DNA of 42,068 nucleotides, taken from positions 1 through 42,068 of the forward strand of contig JAEZUR010000007.1 in NCBI GenBank assembly GCA_023420935.1, in the 5' to 3' direction. The notes beneath the pieces are model-generated. The model worked only from the letters and a program-made list of their open reading frames with translations. It ran no database searches and was not told the origin of the DNA. Position 1 is the stretch's first letter. Each line of letters begins with the position of its first letter. This stretch comes from Bacillota bacterium (GTDB lineage: Bacteria; Bacillota; Clostridia; Lachnospirales; Lachnospiraceae). The position numbers and the translations under genes were made by a program. This document shows, piece by piece, positions 7,085-15,767 of the stretch.

Positions 7085-8503
7085 ATGTATAATGTGAAAT
7101 CAAAGGTTGCAACTGAATTTATTGATGATTCTGAGATTTTAGACACTATAGAATATGCAAAACAGAATAAGAATAATAAAGAGTTAATTAACTCAATCAT
7201 TGAACGTGCTCGTGATTGTAAAGGGCTTACTCATCGTGAAGCTCTACTTTTATTAGAATGTGATCTAGAAGAAGAGAATCAGAAAATATTAGAATTGGCG
7301 AAAGAAATCAAGCAGAAATTTTATGGTAATCGAATTGTTATGTTTGCACCACTATATTTATCTAATTATTGTGTAAATGGTTGTGTGTACTGTCCATATC
7401 ATTTAAAGAATAAACACATCTTTCGTAAGAAATTAACGCAAGAAGAGATTCGGAAAGAGGTTGTCGCATTACAAGATATGGGACACAAGCGACTTGCCCT
7501 AGAGACTGGAGAGGATCCAGTTAACAATCCTATTGAGTATGTGCTAGAAAGTATCAAAACTATTTATAGTATCAAACATAAGAATGGAGAAATCCGTCGT
7601 GTGAATGTGAATATCGCGGCAACTACCATTGAGAATTACAAAAAATTAAAAGACGCAGGAATCGGTACTTATATTCTGTTCCAAGAGACCTATCATAAAG
7701 AGAATTATGAGAAATTGCATCCAACTGGCCCAAAACATGATTATGCATATCACACAGAAGCGATGGATCGTGCTATGGAAGCGGGAATTGATGATGTGGG
7801 TATAGGTGTGTTGTTTGGTCTTAATATGTATCGCTATGATTTTGTGGGATTGCTCATGCATGCAGAGCATCTTGAGGCTGCAATGGGAGTTGGTCCACAT
7901 ACAATTAGTGTTCCACGAATTAGGCCAGCGGATGACATAAATCCTGAAGATTTTAATGATGGGATCTCGGATGATATATTTGAGAAGATTGTAGCAATTC
8001 TTCGTGTAGCAGTACCTTATACTGGTATTATAGTTTCTACTCGTGAGAGTCAGGCATCTAGAGAAAGAGTTTTAAAAGTAGGTGTATCACAAATTAGTGG
8101 TGGTTCTAGAACAAGCGTAGGCGGTTACGCAGAAGAAGAACCAGAAGAAGAGAATTCAGCACAATTTGATACAAGTGATACGAGATCGTTAGATGAGATA
8201 TTAAATTGGTTATTAGAGCTTGGTTATATTCCAAGTTTCTGTACCGCTTGTTATAGAGAAGGTCGTACTGGCGATCGCTTTATGCAATTAGTGAAATCCG
8301 GTCAGTTAGCAAATTGTTGTCAACCAAATGCTTTGATGACCTTAGAGGAATATTTACAAGATTATGCTTCGGAAGATACCAAGGCAAAAGGTGATGTAGT
8401 AATAGAAAATGAATTGGAGAATATTACAAACCCAAAAGTATACGGGATAGCCAAGGAGAGAATCCAAAAGATTACCAATGGGGAACGTGATTTTAGATTC
8501 TAA
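7085..8503 (+). CDS. hydG: [FeFe]-hydrogenase H-cluster maturase HydG
   Basis: 472-residue radical-SAM tyrosine lyase. It cleaves tyrosine to give the CO and cyanide ligands of the H-cluster diiron site. The radical-SAM cluster motif is C96-x3-C100-x2-C103 (CVNGCVYC), followed by a TIM barrel. The C-terminal domain has C386-x2-C389-x22-C412, which binds the second, auxiliary Fe-S cluster characteristic of HydG; ThiH, the closest paralogue, lacks it. Full length. The start has AGGAGAGGAAG upstream. The other maturases, HydE and HydF, are not in this window. Confidence 0.95.
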   Translation: MYNVKSKVATEFIDDSEILDTIEYAKQNKNNKELINSIIERARDCKGLTHREALLLLECDLEEENQKILELAKEIKQKFYGNRIVMFAPLYLSNYCVNGCVYCPYHLKNKHIFRKKLTQEEIRKEVVALQDMGHKRLALETGEDPVNNPIEYVLESIKTIYSIKHKNGEIRRVNVNIAATTIENYKKLKDAGIGTYILFQETYHKENYEKLHPTGPKHDYAYHTEAMDRAMEAGIDDVGIGVLFGLNMYRYDFVGLLMHAEHLEAAMGVGPHTISVPRIRPADDINPEDFNDGISDDIFEKIVAILRVAVPYTGIIVSTRESQASRERVLKVGVSQISGGSRTSVGGYAEEEPEEENSAQFDTSDTRSLDEILNWLLELGYIPSFCTACYREGRTGDRFMQLVKSGQLANCCQPNALMTLEEYLQDYASEDTKAKGDVVIENELENITNPKVYGIAKERIQKITNGERDFRF

Positions 8504-8522
8504 TCAAACATAGCAAAACAAC

Positions 8523-8551
8523 TTGACACTGATTACAGATTGAGTTACACT
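8523..8551 (+). promoter_or_regulatory. sigma-A promoter of the thiamine transport operon
   Basis: TTGACA (8523-8528), 17-base spacer, TACACT (8546-8551), placing the transcript start at the 5' edge of the TPP riboswitch. Confidence 0.7.
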
Positions 8552-8558
8552 GACAAAG

Positions 8559-8674
8559 AACTAGGGGAGCCTGATGAGTTAGGCTGAGAGAAAACTACCA
8601 TAATGTTGAAACCCTTGAAGTAATGATAATTGCTTCGCACCTGATCCAGATAATGCTGGCGTAGGGATGGTATA
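8559..8674 (+). ncRNA. TPP riboswitch (THI element)
   Basis: All conserved blocks of the THI element are present in order: GGGGAGCC, GGCTGAGAGAAA, ACCCTTGAA, CACCTGATCCAGATAAT and CTGGCGTAGGGATGG. It binds thiamine pyrophosphate. Together with the terminator at 8720-8747 it should turn off the genes downstream when TPP is plentiful, which ties those genes to thiamine supply. Confidence 0.97.
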
Positions 8675-8719
8675 TGGAATTCAGAAACTTTTAGGATAAA
8701 AGTGTCGTTGAATGATAGA

Positions 8720-8747
8720 ACCCTCTCTGCATAGAGAGGGTTTTTTT
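8720..8747 (+). terminator. riboswitch expression-platform terminator
   Basis: ACCCTCTC (8720-8727) pairs with GAGAGGGT (8734-8741), followed by a run of seven T from 8741. Confidence 0.9.
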
Positions 8748-8790
8748 ATACCAAAACCTAAATAATATTTATGAAAAAGGAGGAAAAGAA

Positions 8791-9087
8791 ATGAACGCTA
8801 ATGTAGCAATTCAAGTTTTACCACATGTTACTACCGATGAAGAAGTGGTTCGTATTGTGGATGAAGTAATTGATTATATTAAAAGCACCGGAGTAACCTA
8901 TTATGTTGGCCCTTGTGAGACAGCTTTAGAAGGGGAATATGAAACATTGATGGAGATAGTGAAGAACTGCCAATATATTGCAATCAAAGCTGGATGCCCT
9001 AAAGTGGCTTCTTATGTAAAGATAACATTTGCACCGGAGGGTGGTGTACTTACCATTGACCAGAAAGTTACAAAACATCATCAATAA
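8791..9087 (+). CDS. thiamine-binding protein (YkoF/MTH1187 family)
   Basis: 98-residue protein of the MTH1187/YkoF-like family (old DUF77). Family features are the NVAIQVLPHVTTDEE first strand, TYYVGPCETALEG in the middle, and GCPKVASYVKITF near the C-terminus. Related YkoF domains bind thiamine or its pyrimidine moiety, and the TPP riboswitch immediately upstream supports that role. It may be an accessory of the importer encoded next, whose start overlaps its 3' end by about 44 bases. Confidence 0.85.
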   Translation: MNANVAIQVLPHVTTDEEVVRIVDEVIDYIKSTGVTYYVGPCETALEGEYETLMEIVKNCQYIAIKAGCPKVASYVKITFAPEGGVLTIDQKVTKHHQ

Positions 9088-9868
9088 AATAGCACCATTT
9101 TTTGTTATTACTACTCTTTTAGTGGTATGGCAGATTCTATGTATAAATGGTGTGGTACCAAAATTTATGCTCCCTTCACCCATTGATGTTGTAAAGGCAT
9201 TCATAGGTGATTTTCCACTATTAATGGAGCATACAAAAACAACCTTATTAGAAGCATTTTGGGGATTGTTTTTTGGTATCATCTTGGGCTTTTTTGTCGC
9301 AGTTATTATGGATGGATTTCCAACTGCTCATAAGGCGATATATCCTGTAATCATCATCACTCAGACTATACCAACCGTTGCAATTGCTCCGCTATTAGTA
9401 TTATGGTTAGGATATGGAATATTACCTAAGATTACATTAATCATAATCACATCCTTCTTTCCAATAACCATTGGTTTATTAGATGGATTCCACTCTGCTG
9501 ATAAAGATGCACTTAATCTTATGAAGGCAATGGGAGCAGGGAAGGTACAGCGATTTATCCATATCAAGTTACCAAGTTCCATTAGTCATTTCTTTGCTGG
9601 TTTAAGAATTTCTGTATCCTATTCTATCATTGGAGCAGTAGTTGCAGAATGGCTAGGTGGTTTTAGTGGTTTAGGAGTATATATGACGAGAGTCAGAAAA
9701 TCTTATTCCTTTGATAAGATGTTTGCGGTTATCTTTTTTATCTCGGCGGTGAGTTTGTTGCTGATGTTTGGGGTGACTTTATTACAGAGGGCTTGTATGC
9801 CTTGGGAGCGTACGGAACGTATTAATAACAAGAAGTTGAGTTGGCTATGTAGAAGGTTGTGGTCATGA
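9044..9868 (+). CDS. ABC transporter permease for a thiamine precursor (ThiX-like)
   Basis: About 274 residues, SsuC/ThiX-type permease with six or so membrane helices. The EAA-loop region reads MKAMGAGKVQRFIHIKLPSS. The start is uncertain: GTG 9044 sits close to CGGAGGG and TTG 9056 is farther away; both lie inside the previous gene. The C-terminal tail after RACMPWERTERIN is unusual (KKLSWLCRRLWS). Its stop codon is supplied by the left arm of the inverted-repeat element at 9864, so the tail may have been altered by that element. Substrate is inferred from the riboswitch and the ThiY-like neighbour. Confidence 0.85.
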   Translation: MYLPLTRKLQNIINKIAPFFVITTLLVVWQILCINGVVPKFMLPSPIDVVKAFIGDFPLLMEHTKTTLLEAFWGLFFGIILGFFVAVIMDGFPTAHKAIYPVIIITQTIPTVAIAPLLVLWLGYGILPKITLIIITSFFPITIGLLDGFHSADKDALNLMKAMGAGKVQRFIHIKLPSSISHFFAGLRISVSYSIIGAVVAEWLGGFSGLGVYMTRVRKSYSFDKMFAVIFFISAVSLLLMFGVTLLQRACMPWERTERINNKKLSWLCRRLWS

Positions 9869-10050
9869 ATATGGTTGCATATGTATTCATTTGGTCGCCT
9901 TACCTTCCTAGGCATGATCGCTTTCGAGCCTCAGAACATGTTGAAAATGTCGCATAAGTAGGCGTCATTTTCAACTGAGTCTCGAGTCGATCAAAAACGC
10001 CGTCGTCAGCCGGTCTGACCAAGCTGAATACATATGCAACCATATTCATG
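9864..10050. mobile_element. 187-base inverted-repeat element, MITE-like or structured repeat
   Basis: Perfect 26-base terminal inverted repeats lie at 9864-9889 and 10025-10050. The interior is richer in G+C and folds back on itself: GTTGAAAATG (about 9938-9947) pairs with CATTTTCAAC, and TTGGTC pairs with GACCAA near the ends. There is no coding capacity and no transposase. I see no clear target-site duplication. The left arm overlaps the permease stop codon. It could be a non-autonomous transposable element or a long structured RNA; I cannot tell which. Confidence 0.6.
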
Positions 10051-10325
10051 CTTGTGCGTTTTCGTCATGATAGCAAATAAATTTATCAATAAATGCTATG
10101 TGCGTATGTGATAATAACAAATATTATTAATTTATGTTAGTAATCGTAGGTAAGGCAGTGAGTCATAAGTAATAAACTGCAAGTAAATTAAATAAATCTA
10201 GTAAATAATTAATTAATAAATCTAGTAAAAAAATCAAGTAAATAGAATCGATTAAGTGAAACAGAGTAAAGAAAAGAGTACATTTAATGTTGTGTACTTG
10301 TATTAAAGATAAAAAGGAGTTTATT
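10051..10325. other. 275-base AT-rich gap before the thiY-like gene
   Basis: No gene is seen. There is a hairpin of ATAGCA with TGCTAT near 10070-10097. The 15-base AATAAATCTAGTAAA is present twice, at 10191-10205 and 10215-10229. No convincing sigma-A promoter was found, so the downstream genes may depend on transcription from the riboswitch through the inverted-repeat element. Confidence 0.6.
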
Positions 10326-11393
10326 ATGAAGAAAAAAATTATATCTATCTTAATGGTGATTTTGCTGGTGTCTTTGACGGCTTGTGGATCTAAAGATGCA
10401 GCTAAGAATAGTAATACAGGCAAGGATAATGCAGATGATGCTAAGACGGAGGCTACTGAGAACCCGGAGGCTACGGCTGATAGTGGGAAGAAGGAAAAGG
10501 TTCGTATTGTTCTGGATTGGACACCGAATACCAATCATACTGGGTTATATGTAGCACAGGAAAAAGGATTTTTTGAACAGGCAGGACTGGAAGTTGAGAT
10601 TATGCAGCCGCCAGAAGGTAGTACAACTGCATTGGTTGCAACTGGTGGTGCGGAATTTGGTATTAGTTTTCAAGATACCATTGCTCCAAGTTTAGCTTCT
10701 GATGCTCCTATGCCTATTACGGCAGTTGCGACTTTAATCCAGCATAATACTTCAGGAATTGTTTCTTTAAAGAAATCAGGGATTGATAGTCCAAGTAAAT
10801 TAGCAGGTCATTCCTATGCAACTTGGGAAGATCCAATCGAACTTGCTATGATAAAATATATAGTTGAGCAAGATGGTGGTAAATATGAAGATGTAAAATT
10901 GATTCCAAATACGGTAACTGATGTGGTTACAGCCTTACAGACTGATGTAGAATCTGTTTGGATCTACTACGCTTGGGATGGAATTGCAACAGAAGTGGCT
11001 GGTTTAGACACAAACTATTTGAAGTTTGCAGACTATGGCTCAGAACTTGACTATTATACACCTGTATTGATTGGTAATAACGACTATATTAAAAATAATA
11101 GCGAAACAACTAAAAAATTATTAGATGCAATCAAACAAGGTTATGAATTTGCCATTGACAACCCAGATGAAGCAGCAGATATTTTATTGAAATCAGCACC
11201 TGAATTAGATGAAAAATTAGTAAAAGCTAGCCAGAAATGGATTAGTACTCAGTATAAAGCAGATGTAGAACAATGGGGATATATTGATCCTGTAAGATGG
11301 GATGGTTTCTATGGTTGGTTATACAAAAATAAATTAATAGAAAAAGAAATTCCAGCAGGAACTGGTTTTACCAATGATTATTTAAGTAAATAA
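10326..11393 (+). CDS. ABC transporter substrate-binding lipoprotein, ThiY/NMT1-like
   Basis: 355 residues. A lipoprotein signal ends LVSLTAC with Cys20 as the lipidation site, followed by a charged Asp/Glu/Thr linker and an NMT1/THI5-like periplasmic-binding fold. RIVLDWTPNTNHTGLYVA is the classic start of ThiY-type proteins, which bind formylaminopyrimidine or HMP; AEFGISFQDTIAPS follows. I chose the ATG at 10326 because AAAAGGAG lies just upstream. Same transport system as the permease and ATPase, although separated from the permease by the 187-base element. Confidence 0.9.
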   Translation: MKKKIISILMVILLVSLTACGSKDAAKNSNTGKDNADDAKTEATENPEATADSGKKEKVRIVLDWTPNTNHTGLYVAQEKGFFEQAGLEVEIMQPPEGSTTALVATGGAEFGISFQDTIAPSLASDAPMPITAVATLIQHNTSGIVSLKKSGIDSPSKLAGHSYATWEDPIELAMIKYIVEQDGGKYEDVKLIPNTVTDVVTALQTDVESVWIYYAWDGIATEVAGLDTNYLKFADYGSELDYYTPVLIGNNDYIKNNSETTKKLLDAIKQGYEFAIDNPDEAADILLKSAPELDEKLVKASQKWISTQYKADVEQWGYIDPVRWDGFYGWLYKNKLIEKEIPAGTGFTNDYLSK

Positions 11394-11407
11394 TAGGAAT
11401 GTGAGAG

Positions 11408-12154
11408 ATGAAGAAGCTAACAGCAAGTAATGTATCCGTCAGTTTTGATGGAATCAAGATTATAGAGGATATTTCAATAGAATTAAATCAAGGAGAGATT
11501 GTGTGTCTTCTTGGAGTAAGCGGGGCAGGAAAAACCACATTATTTAATGTGTTGTCCGGCTTACTTATGCCGGATACAGGGATTGTTGCGATGAATGATA
11601 TTCCAATTACAGGTCAAGCGGGTAAGGTTAGTTATATGCTTCAGAAAGATTTACTATTGCCCTTTAAAACTGTAATTGACAACGTAGCATTACCTTTACT
11701 GATTAAAGGTATGAACAAAAAGAAGGCTAGAATTGAGGCATTCAAATATTTTGAAGAATTTGGGCTAAAGGGAACAGAATACAAATATCCCAATCAACTA
11801 TCTGGAGGAATGAGACAAAGGGCAGCATTGCTTCGTACCTACCTATTCTCTCATGAAGTTGCATTACTAGATGAACCATTTAGTGCATTAGATACCATAA
11901 CGAAGAGTAATATGCATCAATGGTATCTTCAAGTAATGGAACAGATTAAACTTTCTACACTTTTTATTACACATGATATAGACGAAGCGATTCTTTTATC
12001 AGATCGTATTTATATTATGACAGGTAAACCAGGTAAAATTACACAAGAGATAATAGTAAATGAAAAAAAACCAAGAGATAAAGAATTTATTGTTAGTACA
12101 GAATTTATGGAGTATAAGAAACTGATACGAAATATACTAGAAGAGGCACAATAA
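11408..12154 (+). CDS. ABC transporter ATPase (ThiZ/SsuB-like)
   Basis: 248-residue ATPase. Walker A is LGVSGAGKTT, the Q-loop is YMLQKDLLLPF, the signature is LSGGMRQR, Walker B is VALLDEPFSALD and the switch His is in FITHDIDEA. The MLQKDLLLPF Q-loop is typical of the nitrate/sulfonate/thiamine-precursor group. It begins 14 bases after the binding-protein gene and completes the importer with the permease at 9044. The YkoF-like protein is not a standard ABC part and may add specificity. Confidence 0.92.
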   Translation: MKKLTASNVSVSFDGIKIIEDISIELNQGEIVCLLGVSGAGKTTLFNVLSGLLMPDTGIVAMNDIPITGQAGKVSYMLQKDLLLPFKTVIDNVALPLLIKGMNKKKARIEAFKYFEEFGLKGTEYKYPNQLSGGMRQRAALLRTYLFSHEVALLDEPFSALDTITKSNMHQWYLQVMEQIKLSTLFITHDIDEAILLSDRIYIMTGKPGKITQEIIVNEKKPRDKEFIVSTEFMEYKKLIRNILEEAQ

Positions 12155-12239
12155 ATTTGACAGACAATAGGATGGATGCTACTATATAGAAGAAATAGTC
12201 ATTAGAATGCCGCTTAAATGGGCAGATTGGAGTTATATG

Positions 12240-13142
12240 ATGAAAAAAATGAAACAAGTATCTGTTTTTCTATTAGCATTTATTACGTTTATGATGACTT
12301 CGATTCCAGTATCAGCTGATGGAGTCGAGGGAGATAAAGATTATGTACCTTATGTTTCCTTTGGTGCAGATTTAAAGGACAAAGAGAAGGCTACGGTGCT
12401 AGATTTACTTGGTATCTCAGAAGAGGATTTGGAAAACTACGATGTAATAGAAGTAACCAATAAAGAGGAACATAAATATCTTGGCGAGTATTTATCAAAA
12501 GATGTGATTGGTACAAGAGCACTTTCCTCTGTTCTTGTTGTGAAGCAAGAAGAAGGACATGGGATTGCCGTAACTACAGAAAATATAAACTACTGTACAT
12601 CAGGTATGTACTGTAATGCACTCATCACAGCTGGACTAAAAGATGCTGAAGTTACAGTAGTAGGACCTTTTGAATTAACTGGAACGGCTGCTCTTGTGGG
12701 TGCTATGAAGGCTTATGCGGTTATGACTGGTCAAGAGATTACCGAAGAAAGTATGGACGCTGCTACCAATGAGCTTGTTCTTACTGGTGCTCTTGCAGAA
12801 GAATTAGGGGATAGTGAAAAAACAGAACAGCTAATTGCATTGGTAAAACAGAAAGTGTTTGAAGAAAATCTAGCAACTTCAGAAGATATTCGTGCTGCAG
12901 TTGATGAAGCCTCTGATAGTTTGGATCTTAACTTAAGTGAAGAAGATAAGGAAAGTATTGTTGCCTTAATGGATAAAATCAATGGGCTTGACCTAGATGT
13001 TGAGTCTATTAAGAGTCAAGCAAAAGATTTATATGATAAGTTAGGGGATATTGATACAGAAGGTCTTCTAGAAAAAATCGGTGAGTTCTTTGCTAATATA
13101 TTTACTGCAATTGCTGACTTTTTATCTGGGTTATTTTCATAA
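12240..13142 (+). CDS. DUF1002 family secreted protein
   Basis: About 300 residues of the DUF1002 family. A signal peptide (LLAFITFMMTSIPVSA-DG) is followed by the domain with NYCTSGMYCNALITAGLKDAE and ELTGTAALVGAMKAY motifs. Helices rich in Asp, Glu and Lys make up the rest, and a hydrophobic C-terminus (FFANIFTAIADFLSGLFS) may be amphipathic or membrane-associated. Function unknown. ATG 12240 sits seven bases from TTGGAG; the ATG at 12237 is an alternative. Closed by a strong terminator. Confidence 0.78.
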   Translation: MKKMKQVSVFLLAFITFMMTSIPVSADGVEGDKDYVPYVSFGADLKDKEKATVLDLLGISEEDLENYDVIEVTNKEEHKYLGEYLSKDVIGTRALSSVLVVKQEEGHGIAVTTENINYCTSGMYCNALITAGLKDAEVTVVGPFELTGTAALVGAMKAYAVMTGQEITEESMDAATNELVLTGALAEELGDSEKTEQLIALVKQKVFEENLATSEDIRAAVDEASDSLDLNLSEEDKESIVALMDKINGLDLDVESIKSQAKDLYDKLGDIDTEGLLEKIGEFFANIFTAIADFLSGLFS

Positions 13143-13166
13143 TATCTAATATACAATGAAACAAGA

Positions 13167-13230
13167 AGAAGCGGATGAATAGTAATATTTGCCTATGCCA
13201 CGGCAAAGTACTCATTCTTCCGCTTCTTTT
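13167..13230 (+). terminator. intrinsic terminator after the DUF1002 gene
   Basis: AGAAGCGGATGAAT (13167-13180) pairs with ATTCTTCCGCTTCT (13214-13227) with one mismatch, and an inner TTTGCC/GGCAAA stem closes the loop. A short T-run follows. Confidence 0.85.
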
Positions 13231-13290
13231 ATTATTTGCTATAATTCATATTATTCCTATATATTTTATTCAAAACTTTGTCTTGGCCTA

Positions 13291-13319
13291 TTGACACTAA
13301 AAATTATGTTTGTTATACT
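13291..13319 (+). promoter_or_regulatory. sigma-A promoter of the metB-like/patB operon
   Basis: TTGACA (13291-13296), 17-base spacer, TATACT (13314-13319). The 65-base leader to the TTG start shows no S-box or T-box motif. Confidence 0.75.
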
Positions 13320-13391
13320 CTCATTTAATATCGTAACATCAACTGTTTCATGAAGCTGCAAAGTCGCTATAGTGACAGAAAGGAGTACACA

Positions 13392-14525
13392 TTGGAATTT
13401 TCAACAAAATGTATTCATGGTTCTAAAAATGATTCACATACAACAGGAGCAATTAGTGTTCCTATTTATCAGAGTGCCACTTATGTGCACCCAGGTGTTG
13501 GAGAAAGCACAGGGTATGATTATACAAGAGTATCCAACCCAACAAGACAATATCTAGAGGAAACGGTAGCAACCTTAGAGGAAGGAAAGGAAGCACTTGC
13601 TTTTGCTACTGGTATGGCTGCTATTACAACAATGATGGAATTGTTTGAACCGGGAGATCATATTATTGCATCTTCTGATCTATATGGAGGATCCATTCGT
13701 TTATTTCAGAGTGTTTCCAAGAAAAATGGAATACAATTTGATTATATTGATGAATTAAATGGTACTAATTTAGAATCGGTCATACGCGCAAATACAAAAG
13801 CTGTCTATGTTGAAACGCCAACGAATCCAATGATGCACGTAACTGACATAGCAGAAATCGCTAGTATAACCAAGAAACATAACTTGCTTTTAATAGTAGA
13901 TAATACCTTTCTAACACCTTATTTTCAAAAACCATTAAAATTAGGGGCAGATATTGTGATTCATAGTGGAACCAAATACTTAAGTGGACATAACGATACG
14001 TTAGCTGGTTTTTTGGTTGTGAAAGATCAAGAAATTGCTGAAAAGCTCCGTTATATCTATAAAACATTAGGAACTTGTTTATCCCCATTTGACAGCTGGT
14101 TAATCATACGTGGGATTAAAACATTGGCTGTGCGTATGGAGCGACAACAAGAATCCGCTTTAATCTTAGCAAACTGGTTATCAAATCATAGTAAAGTGAA
14201 GAAGGTATTTTATGTAGGGCTACCTTCTCATCCTGGATATTCGGTTTCTGTTAAGCAGGCAGCTGGATTTGGAAGTATGATTTCCTTTGAAGTAGATAAG
14301 GAAGAAACAGCAAAGAAATTATTAGAAAAGGTAAATATTATCCTTTATGCGGAAAGTCTTGGTGGCGTGGAGACCTTGATGACATACCCAATGCTTCAGA
14401 CTCATGCAGATGTTCCAAAAGAAGAGCGTGATGCTAAAGGAATACATGAAAGACTTCTTAGATTATCAGTGGGACTTGAAAATGTAAAAGACTTAATTGC
14501 GGATTTAGAACAAGCATTTCAGTAG
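13392..14525 (+). CDS. trans-sulfuration PLP enzyme (cystathionine gamma-synthase/lyase type)
   Basis: 377-residue Cys/Met-metabolism PLP enzyme. SATYVHPGVGESTGYDYTRVSNPTR is split across the N-terminal substrate and PLP contacts (key residues Y, R and N); VDNTFLTPYFQKPL and HSGTKYLSGHND follow, with the PLP lysine at residue 195. The translation start is TTG 13392, six bases after AAAGGAG; an upstream ATG lacks a site. The C-terminal SLGGVETLMTYP motif is shared by cystathionine gamma-synthases and gamma-lyases, so metB and mccB cannot be separated by eye. The next gene, a beta-lyase, favours cysteine-methionine interconversion. Confidence 0.88.
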   Translation: MEFSTKCIHGSKNDSHTTGAISVPIYQSATYVHPGVGESTGYDYTRVSNPTRQYLEETVATLEEGKEALAFATGMAAITTMMELFEPGDHIIASSDLYGGSIRLFQSVSKKNGIQFDYIDELNGTNLESVIRANTKAVYVETPTNPMMHVTDIAEIASITKKHNLLLIVDNTFLTPYFQKPLKLGADIVIHSGTKYLSGHNDTLAGFLVVKDQEIAEKLRYIYKTLGTCLSPFDSWLIIRGIKTLAVRMERQQESALILANWLSNHSKVKKVFYVGLPSHPGYSVSVKQAAGFGSMISFEVDKEETAKKLLEKVNIILYAESLGGVETLMTYPMLQTHADVPKEERDAKGIHERLLRLSVGLENVKDLIADLEQAFQ

Positions 14526-14535
14526 GGGGAACGTT

Positions 14536-15714
14536 ATGGGATATGATTTCAATACAGTAATAAATAGAAAAGGAACCAACTCACTAAAATATGACTTTGC
14601 CGTACGTAGAGGCAAACCAGAAAATATTCTTCCATTATGGGTTGCGGATATGGATTTTTCTACTGCACCTGAAATATTAGATGCGCTTCATGTAGCAGTA
14701 AGTCATGGAATATTTGGTTATTCGGAAGTGCAGGAAGAATATACGGATGTACTAAAGAAATGGTTTTCTAATCATTATCATTGGAATATAGATGCTAGAT
14801 GGATAGTAAAAACTCCAGGAGTAGTATTTGCCATAGCATCTGCAATCAATGGGTTTACTAATAAAGGTGATGCAGTTTTAATTCAACAACCAGTTTATTA
14901 TCCTTTTTCAGAAGTAATATTAGATAACGAGCGAAAATTGGTGGTTAATTCATTAAAACTAGAAAATGGAACATATCACATGGATTTTGAAGATTTTGAG
15001 AGAAAAATTATTGAAGAGAAAGTAAAAGTGTTTCTGCTTTGTAATCCACATAATCCAGTTGGTAGAGTATGGAAAAAGGAAGAACTGCAAAAAGTTGGCG
15101 AAATATGCTTAAGGCATAAGGTATTAGTAGTTTCTGATGAAATACATGCTGATTTTATCTATCCTGGGAATGAACATACAGTATTTGCTAACTTAAGCAA
15201 GGAATTTGAGCAGATTACCATTACGTGTACATCACCAAGTAAGACATTTAATCTTGCTGGTTTACAAGTATCCAATATTATAATTTCGAATCAAGAAATT
15301 CGCCGTAAATTTAGGAAAGCCATTGATATGACCGGTTATAGTCAGTTAAATAGTCTAGGACTCGTAGCAAGTTATGCGGCTTATCAATATGGTGAAGCGT
15401 GGTTAAGTGATTTGAAGAAATATTTACTTGAGAATCTTGCATACGTACGCGAATATTTAACAGCAGAACTTCCAAAGGTAACCTTAATTGAACCAGAAGG
15501 AACTTATTTAGTATGGTTAGATTTTCGTGAATATGGATTATCAGACAAGGAATTAGATAAGATTATTATTCATAAAGCTAATCTGTGGCTGGACTCAGGG
15601 GCAATCTTCGGAGAAGATGGAACTGGTTTTCAACGAATCAATATTGCTTGTCCAAAAGAAACATTAAAGCATGCTCTAAAACAGTTAGCAGATGCATTTA
15701 ATAATATAAAATAG
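14536..15714 (+). CDS. patB: MalY/PatB-type cystathionine beta-lyase aminotransferase
   Basis: 392-residue fold-type I PLP enzyme of the MalY/PatB group. N-terminal LPLWVADMDFSTAPEI is diagnostic. CNPHNPVGRVW and VVSDEIHADFIYPG hold PLP-ring contacts. The PLP lysine is K236 in SPSKTFNLAG, and the C-terminal phosphate-binding Arg lies in GFQRINIACP. It cleaves C-S bonds, for example cystathionine to homocysteine. It begins ten bases after the MetB-like gene, with AGGGGGAACG as ribosome site, so the pair can convert cysteine to homocysteine through cystathionine. Confidence 0.9.
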   Translation: MGYDFNTVINRKGTNSLKYDFAVRRGKPENILPLWVADMDFSTAPEILDALHVAVSHGIFGYSEVQEEYTDVLKKWFSNHYHWNIDARWIVKTPGVVFAIASAINGFTNKGDAVLIQQPVYYPFSEVILDNERKLVVNSLKLENGTYHMDFEDFERKIIEEKVKVFLLCNPHNPVGRVWKKEELQKVGEICLRHKVLVVSDEIHADFIYPGNEHTVFANLSKEFEQITITCTSPSKTFNLAGLQVSNIIISNQEIRRKFRKAIDMTGYSQLNSLGLVASYAAYQYGEAWLSDLKKYLLENLAYVREYLTAELPKVTLIEPEGTYLVWLDFREYGLSDKELDKIIIHKANLWLDSGAIFGEDGTGFQRINIACPKETLKHALKQLADAFNNIK

Positions 15715-15731
15715 TGAAAACTACTTGTTAT

Positions 15732-15760
15732 TTGAAACGAAACATGCTAAACTATATACT
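15732..15760 (+). promoter_or_regulatory. sigma-A promoter of the T-box leader
   Basis: TTGAAA (15732-15737), 17-base spacer, TATACT (15755-15760). Confidence 0.65.
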
Positions 15761-15767
15761 TATATTG

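Noticed and set aside
9029..9056. TTG 9029 as permease start
   Set aside because: No Shine-Dalgarno sequence precedes it, whereas CGGAGGG lies just before GTG 9044.
8926..9282. Minus-strand reading frame over the YkoF-like and permease genes
   Set aside because: It lies opposite two well-supported genes, has no ribosome site and resembles no protein family.
9864..10050. Retron msr-msd region
   Set aside because: The flanking inverted repeats look like a1/a2, but there is no reverse transcriptase gene nearby.
10163..10534. Minus-strand reading frame before and over the thiY-like gene
   Set aside because: It covers AT-rich intergenic DNA plus the lipoprotein signal region of the real gene; composition is biased and no ribosome site is seen.
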